In this document: positions 33,206-41,189 of the stretch, piece after piece
Layout of the letters: each line of letters starts with the position of its first letter
How positions within the stretch are numbered: the stretch's first letter is position 1
NCBI RefSeq assembly: GCF_001672815.1
Contig: NZ_LZKK01000315.1
Coordinates: forward strand, 29,374-93,373
Length of the DNA stretch: 64,000 nucleotides
Direction of reading: 5' to 3'
DNA from: Mycobacterium sp. E796
GTDB taxonomy: Bacteria > Actinomycetota > Actinomycetes > Mycobacteriales > Mycobacteriaceae
Program-made: the position numbers and the translations under genes
Notes under the pieces: model-generated
The model's database searches: none
The model's input: the letters and a program-made list of their open reading frames with translations, nothing else
Told to the model about the DNA's origin: nothing

Positions 33206-34159
33206 ATGCCCACGCCCTTGACCTTTGACGTCTCCGATGCCATCGGAAGCGGTGAACAGCTCACCCAAACGGCGTGGGCGTTTCTCCCAGAACACCCGAC
33301 GGAAGCGCCAGCGATACTGGTGTGCCTGGCGGGCGGGTTGTACGACAAGCACTACTGGCACATGGAGATCGACGGGCATCCTGGATACAGCTTTGGTGAA
33401 CACATTGCCGACGCCGGCTATATCGTCATCGCGGTTGACCACCTGGCCGTGGGCGAGAGTACCGACCCTGTCGACTCTGGCCCGCTCGGACTCGAACTGC
33501 TTGCGATTGGTGACGCCGAGGTAGTCCGCCAAATCCGCGCCATGAGCGCCGAGGGCAGCCTGATTGACGGCCTGCCGCCCATGACGCTGCCCGTGGTGGG
33601 CGTCGGCCACTCCATGGGCTCGTGTCTCACCACAATGGTTCAAGCGCGCGACAGGGTCTATGACGCCGTCGCGCTGCTCGGGTACGGCGTGCAGATCACC
33701 AACGTCTACGCACACGATGCCGACGCCAATGACCTGGAAGCCCGCATCCGACAGAACATCGCCATCGCCTGTGAATTTTCGGGCGCCCGGCCCGAAGACA
33801 GCCACACCATCGCCCCGCGGTCGAACCTGATTGACATGTTCTACGGCGGCGAGGTCCCTCTGGAGGTAATCGACGCGGACACAGCGGTGCAGAGCAGGGT
33901 GCCCCTTCGTGCGGCGGCAGAAGTCACCACTCCCGGCTTTGTCGAGCACTACACACCGGAGATCGAGGTGCCAGTATTCCTCGCATTCGGAGCAGCTATC
34001 GACGTGTCGCCCAACCCCTATGGCGAGCCGGTCAACTACACCGGTTCGTCCGACGTCACCTTGTACCTGGTGCCGAAGGCCGGGCACTGCCACAACTTCG
34101 GTAGCCACCGCGCTGCGCTATGGGACCGCATCGCGGCATGGGTGCCAACGGTGGTGTGA
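33206..34159 (+). CDS. Alpha/beta-hydrolase fold protein
   Basis: The protein has 317 residues; ATG 33206 follows TTGGAGGAA. The nucleophile elbow is GVGHSMGS (Ser136) and the likely catalytic His lies in KAGHCHNF near the C-terminus; an acid residue is expected between them. No signal peptide is visible. It ends the operon that begins at 26834. Esterase, thioesterase or C-C hydrolase activity is possible. After it comes a 134-base convergent gap in which I see nothing. Confidence 0.8.
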   Translation: MPTPLTFDVSDAIGSGEQLTQTAWAFLPEHPTEAPAILVCLAGGLYDKHYWHMEIDGHPGYSFGEHIADAGYIVIAVDHLAVGESTDPVDSGPLGLELLAIGDAEVVRQIRAMSAEGSLIDGLPPMTLPVVGVGHSMGSCLTTMVQARDRVYDAVALLGYGVQITNVYAHDADANDLEARIRQNIAIACEFSGARPEDSHTIAPRSNLIDMFYGGEVPLEVIDADTAVQSRVPLRAAAEVTTPGFVEHYTPEIEVPVFLAFGAAIDVSPNPYGEPVNYTGSSDVTLYLVPKAGHCHNFGSHRAALWDRIAAWVPTVV

Positions 34160-34293
34160 GCGGCGCCAATGCAGGCGTAGCAATCCGACCCACTGCGCAC
34201 GGCGCTTCGAAGATGGGGCGGATCAAGATCCACGGTGACAAAGCACTAAGGAAGACTTTCGGTAAGTACCACCCCAGTTGTCGAGGTCCGAAG

Positions 34294-35067
34294 CTAGCGT
34301 GCGGCGTCTATCGTGCTACCGCCGTCAACCATGTAGGTCATACCGGTGATGTACTTCGAGTCATCGCAGGCAAGGAAGAGGGCTACCGGCGCGACGCTCT
34401 GATCTGGCGGCGAGGGCATTCCCAAGGGGACGTTGGCAACCATCTTTGCCACACGCTCATCTTGCACTGCCTCGGCGAGCGCTTCTGTCAGAGTCGTCGG
34501 GCAGATGACGTTGACACGAATTCCGTCCGCTCCCCACTCCCGCGCGGCGGTGCGGCTCAGGGCCCGAATGGCCTCCTTGGCGGCAGAGTACGCCCCGTAA
34601 CCCACTGGCGATGAAATCCCTGCGGGCGAGCCAAAATTGATTACCACCCCGCGCCGCTCCTTCAGGTACCCATGACACGCCTGCATGAAATGCAGAGTAG
34701 CGATCGGGCCCGACGAAAATTGCATCTGCAGTTGATCATCGTCAATGTCCACTAGTGCGTTGGTAACACCGGTGGTGTGGTGTGCGTTATTGACGAGGAT
34801 GTCGATGCCGCCGAATTGTGAGACCGTGGAGTGCACCGCTGCATGCACCTGCGCCTTATCGGTGACATCACATTGCAATCCAATCGCGGATCCTCCGCCT
34901 TGGGTGATGGTGTCGACGACCTCGTCCACCGTCGATCCCGTTCTGGAGACGACCGCTACCAACGCGCCCTCTTGCGCGAAGCGAAGGGCAATACTGCGAC
35001 CGATTCCGCGGCCCGCACCGGTTACCAGGGCCACCTTGCCAGACAACCGATCTGCCAGTCCGCTCAT
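34294..35067 (-). CDS. Short-chain dehydrogenase/reductase
   Basis: The protein has 257 residues. I chose ATG 35067 over the ATG two codons earlier because GAGGAG is then six bases away. TGAGRGIG is near residue 16, NNAH replaces NNAG (one residue changed), and YSAAK carries the catalytic Tyr and Lys, with Ser in FGSPAG. It is otherwise a complete classical SDR. It lies downstream of the LLM gene and a reductase remnant on the same strand. Confidence 0.88.
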   Translation of the reverse strand: MSGLADRLSGKVALVTGAGRGIGRSIALRFAQEGALVAVVSRTGSTVDEVVDTITQGGGSAIGLQCDVTDKAQVHAAVHSTVSQFGGIDILVNNAHHTTGVTNALVDIDDDQLQMQFSSGPIATLHFMQACHGYLKERRGVVINFGSPAGISSPVGYGAYSAAKEAIRALSRTAAREWGADGIRVNVICPTTLTEALAEAVQDERVAKMVANVPLGMPSPPDQSVAPVALFLACDDSKYITGMTYMVDGGSTIDAAR

Positions 35068-35151
35068 TTCCATCTCCTCAAATATCTCTCGAAAGAGCCA
35101 GTACCGGAACGAAGTTCGATTTATTGAAAACCCCGGAAGGGTGTGGAATGC

Positions 35152-35319
35152 CTACACGTCAGCCACGTTGCGCGACCAGTAACGCGGAATCTCCAGTGGT
35201 GTCTTCAGTCCTTGCTCTGCAGAACACAGCGCGGGGATCGCATTGATCACGGGCATTACCGTCAGCTTCAATCCCTCCGCGTAGTCGAAGTTCGACTCGA
35301 GTTGACAATTCAGCCGCAT
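35152..35319 (-). pseudogene. C-terminal remnant of a dihydrodipicolinate-reductase-like gene
   Basis: A 55-codon frame from ATG 35319 to the stop at 35152 reads, in part, VINAIPALCSAEQGLKT. This is very like the C-terminal NAIPAVCAAxPGI segment of actinobacterial dihydrodipicolinate-reductase/amine-dehydrogenase-like proteins, which are about 350 residues long. The nucleotide-binding N-terminal part is absent: the frame starts inside the end of the LLM gene. It is most likely a truncated gene left by a deletion; translation as a short peptide cannot be excluded. Confidence 0.55.
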
Positions 35320-36233
35320 AATGCGATCACTTCCTCCCCGAATCGCCGGACGGTGTCTTCGGACGCGCCGGGGTCGTCGCCGCAGACGATCACTACGACA
35401 CGATCAACGCCCATCTCGGTTAGTTCCGCTACCTCGTCGCGCATACGGCTGCTGTCCCACCCGCGTCGAACGTCGAGCATCGGCCAGTGGCCACTAAGGA
35501 CGACTTCGACGGCGTGCGCATCCCGTCCATGCGCGACGGTCGATCTGCGTAGCGTGTCAATCCGCTTGGCGAGTTCGCCGAATCCATCGATGGGGGCCGT
35601 GCGCATCATCCGGGCGAGCTGGCCGGTGGCGAGGACGCCGAACCAACCGTCGCCGTATCGGGCTGCACGCTCCAAACCCCACCCGGCGTTACCGTGTACC
35701 CACAGTGGTGGCCCTGGCCGCTGCACCGGTAGCGGTTGAAGTACCACTCCCCGGGCATCGAGTGTGCCGCTGCTGAAGCTGATCTCCTCACCGGCCCACG
35801 ATCGTCGAAGTATTCCGACCGCCTCATCGAACGCCGCACACCTGGAGTCGAAGTGGACGCCTAGTGCCCCAAATTCGCCGCGGAGATAGCCCGTGCCAAG
35901 GCCGACGATCAATCGACCATCGCTGAGGGAATCCAAGCTGGCAGTCTGATGAGCGGCGAGGAAGGGGTTTCGATATGGCAGTACGAGTACAAAGGTGAGA
36001 AGTCTGATCTTCGAGGTCACCGCCGCGCAGAAGCCAAGCGCGGAGAACGGGTCGATGCTTCCTTCGCCACCCGCCCGCACCCATCGGGCAGGCGGAGCCG
36101 GGTGATCGGTGAAACCCAACGACGCATACCCGGAGTCCTCGACAGCGCGTGCGAATCGCGTGAGAGCGCTGGACGACAATATGTCCGGCGTCCAGTTCGG
36201 ATCTGCAGTGGCATGCTGGATGTCAAACTTCAT
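35310..36233 (-). CDS. LLM-class (F420-type) oxidoreductase
   Basis: The protein has 307 residues from ATG 36233; longer in-frame starts upstream have no better site. FTDHPAPPARWVRAGG (about residues 42-57) and SDGRLIVGLGTGYLRGEFGALG (about residues 106-127) match the corresponding blocks of the LLM protein at 6529, so the two are paralogues. The last bases overlap a reductase remnant. It diverges from the Rieske oxygenase at 36559, and the two may act in the same branch. Confidence 0.85.
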   Translation of the reverse strand: MKFDIQHATADPNWTPDILSSSALTRFARAVEDSGYASLGFTDHPAPPARWVRAGGEGSIDPFSALGFCAAVTSKIRLLTFVLVLPYRNPFLAAHQTASLDSLSDGRLIVGLGTGYLRGEFGALGVHFDSRCAAFDEAVGILRRSWAGEEISFSSGTLDARGVVLQPLPVQRPGPPLWVHGNAGWGLERAARYGDGWFGVLATGQLARMMRTAPIDGFGELAKRIDTLRRSTVAHGRDAHAVEVVLSGHWPMLDVRRGWDSSRMRDEVAELTEMGVDRVVVIVCGDDPGASEDTVRRFGEEVIALCG

Positions 36234-36379
36234 CGCGATTGCCACACCTCTCGGAGCCCTTCTGCCGAAGGCCCATGCCCGACGCACAATTGCTGAGTTG
36301 ATGCGAGCATGGCGGAGATCCTTCCGAGCCATTGAGGTAGAGGCTGGCCCCTCTGGGCGCTCCCCGGGCCGATCAAGTT

Positions 36380-36411
36380 ATATCATTAACTAATTATCTA
36401 TAACGTTAGAC
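36380..36411. promoter_or_regulatory. AT-rich divergent promoter region with TAACTA core
   Basis: The gap 36234-36558 (325 bases) between the divergent LLM and Rieske genes holds no gene. Its only marked feature is this AT-rich block containing TCATTAACTAATTATC. TAACTA at 36387-36392 matches the core of other promoter elements in the window. The rest of the gap is GC-rich without clear structure. Confidence 0.4.
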
Positions 36412-36558
36412 CTCCAGCTGGCCTCCCCTCTTCGCGGGGCCGTGGGTCCGGGCGATTGTTCGATACGGCATCGTGGATTTGACCGACATTTTCAACGCAT
36501 GTGTTGAAACTGCGGTATGCTCCACTGACAGTGAATGTTCCGGCGAAGGAGCGCATCG

Positions 36559-37563
36559 ATGCAGAACTGGCCCACGATGCAACCCACCGGCTGGTTCCAG
36601 GTGGCGTGGAGCGCCGACCTGGAAATCGGTGAAGTGAAGCCCCTGCACTACTTCGGCCGTGACCTCGTCGCCTTCCGCGGGCACGACGGGCACGTGTGCG
36701 TCATGGATGCCCACTGTCGCCACCTCGGCGCCAACCTCGCCTACGGCGGATGCGTGGTCGAGGACGGCATCCAATGTCCGTTTCACGGCTGGGTGTGGAA
36801 CGGCCAGGGGCGCAACGTCCGTATCCCCTACCAGGATCGTCCCAACAAGGGCCGACGGATCCGCACTTATCCCGTCACCGAAACAAACGAATCGATATTC
36901 ATCTGGCACGACACCGCTGGCCGAGAACCGTTGTGGCAACTGCCGACTGGCTTCCGGATGTTGGGAGATCACGTCGCCTCACGCAGCTACCACCCGTTCA
37001 GCGCGGAGTGCCGCACGCGGTCCCCGAACATCCACGTGCACCCGCAGGTGATCGCCGAGAACGCGGTCGACCCGCACCACTTCCGCTTCGTCCACCGCAC
37101 CCCAATCAGCCCAGTGGTGCTGCGCGAGTACACCGATACTTCGACCTGGTCGGCGAAGGTGGGATTCGGCAGGCGGTGGGCAGATGGTGTGGATCGCCCC
37201 GACGACACCCTCAACACGATCGAGATCTATTGGTCGGGCATCGGGGTGAGTTTCAACGGAGAACACACCCGAGAGGGAATCCGGGTCGTCTCCATCTGCA
37301 CCACGCCGGTCGACGACGAGACCTCGGACATCTTCGCCGGCTACTGGATCGATGACGAAAGCGAAGATTTCGCCGACCGGCTCGCGGTAGCCAAACGCGC
37401 TCTGCCCCAGGATATTCAGATCTGGGATCACCAGCAGTACATGGATCCACCGACGCTGGCGACCAGCGAGGCGGCCGGCTTCAAGAAGCTACGTGCGTGG
37501 TGCTCCAGCTTCTATCCCGAGCACCAGGCGGTGGCGGAGCGACTTGTCGGCCACGGCGTCTGA
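36559..37563 (+). CDS. Rieske non-heme iron oxygenase, terminal oxygenase (KshA-like)
   Basis: The protein has 334 residues from ATG 36559, with GAAGGAG upstream. The Rieske ligands are CRHLGAN and CPFHGW; the mononuclear iron site is NAVDPHHFRFVH (D-x2-H-x4-H). The N-terminal third is clearly similar to the Rieske protein at 20756, so they are paralogues with perhaps different ring positions as targets. The TetR gene at 37544 overlaps its 3' end. No reductase gene is present in the window. Confidence 0.9.
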   Translation: MQNWPTMQPTGWFQVAWSADLEIGEVKPLHYFGRDLVAFRGHDGHVCVMDAHCRHLGANLAYGGCVVEDGIQCPFHGWVWNGQGRNVRIPYQDRPNKGRRIRTYPVTETNESIFIWHDTAGREPLWQLPTGFRMLGDHVASRSYHPFSAECRTRSPNIHVHPQVIAENAVDPHHFRFVHRTPISPVVLREYTDTSTWSAKVGFGRRWADGVDRPDDTLNTIEIYWSGIGVSFNGEHTREGIRVVSICTTPVDDETSDIFAGYWIDDESEDFADRLAVAKRALPQDIQIWDHQQYMDPPTLATSEAAGFKKLRAWCSSFYPEHQAVAERLVGHGV

Positions 37564-38152
37564 CGGCCCCGCGGGGCGGCGCAAGTCCGACCGCACCCGC
37601 GAGTCGATACTGGACGCCGCGCGGATAGCGTTCGCCCGAAAGGGCTTCTCAGCTGTCACCATTCGTGACATCACCGATCTGTCCCAGATTAACCGCGCCA
37701 GCTTCTACTACTACTTTCCCGACAAGACCGAATTGTTCATCGAGCTGGGTACGGCGACCTACCGCGAAGCTCTGCACGTCGTGGAGTCCTTCGGCGAGCT
37801 GGACCACCCGCCGACCCGATCGGCCGTTCAAGTGTGGGTAAACAGTTATTTCGCGTATCTGGACCGCAACGGCGCCTTCGTCATCCGCTCTTCTGACGAC
37901 GCGCCGCAGGATCCGAAGTTTCGCGCAGCGGTGACCCGCGCCCACGGCCGAACGGCCGCGGCTCTCGGCGAGCGTATCGCCAAGCTGTCGGCCCGCCCGC
38001 CCGCGGCCGATCCCGTCGCGTTAGGGCTGTCGGTGATGGCGATGCTCGACCGCACCTGGTTGATGGTGCAACACAACGAGATTCCATCGGCGTCACGAGA
38101 CGGTGTGGTCCTCGCGCTGTCCGAAATGATCGCACGCCTACTGAACGGTTGA
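37544..38152 (+). CDS. TetR-family transcriptional regulator
   Basis: The protein has about 202 residues. The helix-turn-helix lies at about residues 15-60 (IRDITDLSQINRASFYYYFPDKTELF). The start is uncertain: TTG 37544, with GGAG four bases upstream, overlaps the Rieske gene by 20 bases; a GTG at 37493 would overlap by 71. Co-transcription with the Rieske gene suggests feedback control of it. The gene ends 12 bases before the convergent enoyl-CoA hydratase gene. Confidence 0.85.
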   Translation: MSATASDGPAGRRKSDRTRESILDAARIAFARKGFSAVTIRDITDLSQINRASFYYYFPDKTELFIELGTATYREALHVVESFGELDHPPTRSAVQVWVNSYFAYLDRNGAFVIRSSDDAPQDPKFRAAVTRAHGRTAAALGERIAKLSARPPAADPVALGLSVMAMLDRTWLMVQHNEIPSASRDGVVLALSEMIARLLNG

Positions 38153-38164
38153 CCGTCCTGGCAA

Positions 38165-38995
38165 CTACAGCCGGCCCGCAACCCGTAATTCTGGATGCAC
38201 CCACTCCGGCGATCGCTTCTCCTTGAAGGCGAGGAACCCTTCTCGAGCCTCGGGACCGTCGAGGCTCACCTTCATCCCGATGCGATCGTAGAGACCCAGG
38301 TAGTTGTCGAGACTGGACTTGATGAGGGCACGCGCCTGCGGCGCGGTCCGACAGCACTGAGCGAGAACCTCACGGGCAGCTTTCATCAGCCCGTCATGGG
38401 GAACCATCCGGGCGACCAGGCCCCAGTCAACCGCCTCCTCGGCGGACAACACCCGACCGGTGAACATCAGATCCCGCGCGCGAACCGGTCCGATCACCCT
38501 GGCGAGCATGTGGCTGTAATAGGTGTCCGCAATTCCGCGGTACAACTCCGGCACTCGGAACGTCGCCCGGTCGCTGACCACAGCCATGTCACTGCAAAGG
38601 GCGATCTGGAGTCCGCCGCCCTGGGCGAGCCCGTTCACGGCGGCGACGACGGGTTTTGCCGACTGGCGCAGAGTGTCGAACGGTGTGACGTCCATGCCCA
38701 TCGTCGCGGCGAAGTCCATCCAATTGTCCTCGGCGCCTTGGGCGAGGTCGCCGCCAGGGGCGAATACATCGCCGGTGCCGGTGATCAGCAGCCCAGCCAG
38801 GTTCTCGTCGGAATTGACCCGCGAGATGGCGTAGCGAATACCGAAGTACATCGCCGGAGTCATCGCATTGCGTGCCGCCGGGCGGTCGAGCACCAGGATC
38901 GCGAAGCCGCCCTCGCGTTCGAATCTCAGAAAGGGCGTGCCCAGCCAGTCGCCCTCGGGCGGGCGGGGGCTGAGTTCGTTGGGCTCGGCCGACAT
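38165..38995 (-). CDS. Enoyl-CoA hydratase/isomerase family protein
   Basis: This crotonase-fold protein has 276 residues; ATG 38995 follows GAGGAG. The N-terminal oxyanion-hole strand reads LDRPAARNAMTPAMY, the second oxyanion region is GDVFAPGGDLAQGAED, and GLAQGGGLQIALCSDMAV leads into the active-site helix. At the usual catalytic Glu positions FRVPELYRGI supplies one Glu. It is the last gene of the leftward unit that starts with the aldehyde dehydrogenase at 42682. Confidence 0.88.
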   Translation of the reverse strand: MSAEPNELSPRPPEGDWLGTPFLRFEREGGFAILVLDRPAARNAMTPAMYFGIRYAISRVNSDENLAGLLITGTGDVFAPGGDLAQGAEDNWMDFAATMGMDVTPFDTLRQSAKPVVAAVNGLAQGGGLQIALCSDMAVVSDRATFRVPELYRGIADTYYSHMLARVIGPVRARDLMFTGRVLSAEEAVDWGLVARMVPHDGLMKAAREVLAQCCRTAPQARALIKSSLDNYLGLYDRIGMKVSLDGPEAREGFLAFKEKRSPEWVHPELRVAGRL

Positions 38996-39027
38996 GTCAC
39001 TCCTCGATTGTTGAATTCCGCGGTCCG

Positions 39028-39978
39028 TCACTTGCTGAAGAACTTCAGCGGGCGTTCGACGAACTCGAACACCACACCATCGGGCGACCTCAGAAACGCG
39101 ATGTACAACCCGTCGATCTTGGTTCCGGGGAGCGGGCACCACACCACATCCCCCATCTGCTCAATAGAATTCGGAAGTGCTGCCAGTGCCTTCTTCACGT
39201 TCTCGACCCGCAGCGCGCAACGGTAGAGTCCCTGGCGGTTGCCGCCCCACGGCACCGGCACGTCGGTCGCGGTTTCCGGATGCTGGACCACCGTGACAGT
39301 GAACTGTTGTTCGTCTTCTGGAAGCGCGAAGCGAGCGACGACGCATTCGACGGAATCGCCGGAGCCGCCCGGCGCCAACTGATTGCCCGAAACCGCCACT
39401 GCTGTCGGCGCTTCGGTCTCCACGAAACCGATCGCGGTCAGGAACTCCGCGGTGGCGAGGATGTCGATGGCCGCGATGCGGATCCCGGAAAACAGAGCGC
39501 CGGCCGACGCGTCCAGATCATCTGTCGCCTGGGCCAACTCGATGACAACACCGTCGGGGTCGAGTGCGAGCACCGATTTCGCGCCCGAGATGAGTCCATC
39601 GACCGGCTCGCTGACCTGCACACCCTCCTTTCCCAGTGCTACAACGACAGTGTCCAGATCCGCCACCCACATGAGCGCCGCGCGGATGCCCGGTCTGGTC
39701 GGGTAGGTGCGTTGGTCACGTGCCAGAGCCGGCGATCGGAAGGCGATCGCCTCCAGCGCGCAGCCGTCCCGCGGTCCGCGCATGTCATAGAGAAATGCAG
39801 TGGAACAGTACGTTTCGTCATCGATGCCGAGGATGGCGCCGTTGGTCGGCACCATCGGGTCGGTGCGCATCCTGGCCGACAGTCCCAGAACGCCCGAGTA
39901 GATTTGCTCTGTCGCGTCTAAGGACTCACAGTTCAGGTTGACGTGCAGGAACCGGCGAGCCAGGTCATCAGATACCAC
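39028..39978 (-). CDS. Two-domain VOC (glyoxalase/extradiol-dioxygenase fold) protein
   Basis: The protein has 316 residues and two vicinal-oxygen-chelate domains (about 8-145 and 160-310). GTG 39978 shares one base with the stop of the CoA-transferase (TAGTG). HVNLNCES offers an N-terminal His ligand and GVVFEFVERP a C-terminal Glu; I cannot confirm the full H-H-E triad of extradiol dioxygenases, so it may be a glyoxalase-like or epimerase-like enzyme. It belongs to the leftward ALDH/CoA-transferase/VOC/hydratase unit. Confidence 0.75.
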   Translation of the reverse strand: MVSDDLARRFLHVNLNCESLDATEQIYSGVLGLSARMRTDPMVPTNGAILGIDDETYCSTAFLYDMRGPRDGCALEAIAFRSPALARDQRTYPTRPGIRAALMWVADLDTVVVALGKEGVQVSEPVDGLISGAKSVLALDPDGVVIELAQATDDLDASAGALFSGIRIAAIDILATAEFLTAIGFVETEAPTAVAVSGNQLAPGGSGDSVECVVARFALPEDEQQFTVTVVQHPETATDVPVPWGGNRQGLYRCALRVENVKKALAALPNSIEQMGDVVWCPLPGTKIDGLYIAFLRSPDGVVFEFVERPLKFFSK

Positions 39979-41189
39979 TACAGCACAACCGATTTGACTT
40001 TGAGGTCGATGATCTGGTCCTCGCTGAATCCCAGCTCGGCCAGGAGCGCGTCGGTGTGCTCGCCGTGCCCCGGCGCGCAACTCAATTTCAGAGGCGTCTC
40101 GTCGAACTGCACGGGGCTGCCCGCCAACGCGAACTCGTTGCCGTTGGCGTCGGTGGTGCGCGGCAGGTAGCCGTTGGCCAGTACCTGCGGGTCGTCGTGG
40201 ATCTCCCGCGCGGTACGCATCACATCCCACACCCCGTCGAAACTCTCAAATGCCTTCTCCCAGTGGCTCAAATCGTGCTCGCCGAAGGTCTTGCGCAGCT
40301 CGGCGATGCATTCGGCACGGTTTTGGAAGCGCACCACCGCATTGGCGAATCGCTCATCGGAGACCAGGTCCGACCGCCCAAGTCGCGTGCAAAAGTCGGT
40401 CCAGAACCGGTCCGCCTGCAGCAGCACGAAGGCAATGTGGCGCCCGTCGCGCGTCTGGTAGATGCTGGCAACCGGGTTGGGCATCTCCGCCAACTCGAAC
40501 TTCGGGATGTCCTGCCCAGTGATGCCGGCGCCGACGATGTCGGGGCCCAGCTGCCAGATCGCCGAGCTGAGGAGGGACACGTCGACCACCGACGGTTCCC
40601 CCGTGCGTTCGCGTTTGTACAGTGCTCCGACGATGCCCGAGGCGATGGCAAAGCCGCCGTACACGTCGCCGAATGCGGGGCGCTGCACCGGAGGGTACGA
40701 GCCGTCGCCGGCGGCGTAGGCCTCGCCGATCCCCCCGCGTGCCCAATAGGCGGCCAGGTCGAAACCGCCCTGCGTGGCGAGGTCGCCCTTGGTTCCGTAG
40801 CCGTGGCCGCGGGCATAGACGATTTTCGGGTTGCGGGCGCGTACGTGCTCGACGTCGATGCCCATCCGCTGGCGCGAGTCCGGCAGCAGATTCGTCAGGA
40901 AGACGTCAGCGGTTTCGATGAGTTTCATCAAGAGTTCGAGACCCTCGGGCGTCGACGAGTCGAGGCCGATGCTGCGCTTCCCCCGGTTCGGCTGTTCGAT
41001 GAAGTGGTTGACGCCCCCGGCGCCCGTGACGATCCCCGAGCTGATCAGCCCGCGCTGCGGATCACCGGTCTCGGGATGCTCGACCTTGATGACGTCGGCG
41101 CCCCAGTCGGCGAGCACGGCACCCGCTGCCGGGACGAAGCTCCACGCGGCGAGCTCGACAACACGAACCCCGTTCAGAATGTCGGTCAT
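39978..41189 (-). CDS. Class III CoA-transferase (CaiB/BaiF family)
   Basis: This is a 403-residue single-domain enzyme of normal length. LNGVRVVELAAWSFVPAAG begins the Rossmann-like core, and the catalytic Asp is Asp175 in FGDVYGGFA. ATG 41189 overlaps the stop of the aldehyde dehydrogenase (ATGA), so an acid produced by that enzyme may be passed on for CoA transfer. Unlike the tandem protein at 24172, it should work as an interlocked homodimer. Substrate unknown. Confidence 0.9.
   Translation of the reverse strand: MTDILNGVRVVELAAWSFVPAAGAVLADWGADVIKVEHPETGDPQRGLISSGIVTGAGGVNHFIEQPNRGKRSIGLDSSTPEGLELLMKLIETADVFLTNLLPDSRQRMGIDVEHVRARNPKIVYARGHGYGTKGDLATQGGFDLAAYWARGGIGEAYAAGDGSYPPVQRPAFGDVYGGFAIASGIVGALYKRERTGEPSVVDVSLLSSAIWQLGPDIVGAGITGQDIPKFELAEMPNPVASIYQTRDGRHIAFVLLQADRFWTDFCTRLGRSDLVSDERFANAVVRFQNRAECIAELRKTFGEHDLSHWEKAFESFDGVWDVMRTAREIHDDPQVLANGYLPRTTDANGNEFALAGSPVQFDETPLKLSCAPGHGEHTDALLAELGFSEDQIIDLKVKSVVL

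Noticed and set aside
34160..34293. Possible gene or terminator in the convergent gap after the alpha/beta hydrolase
   Set aside because: No frame with a start and ribosome site and no clear hairpin was found.
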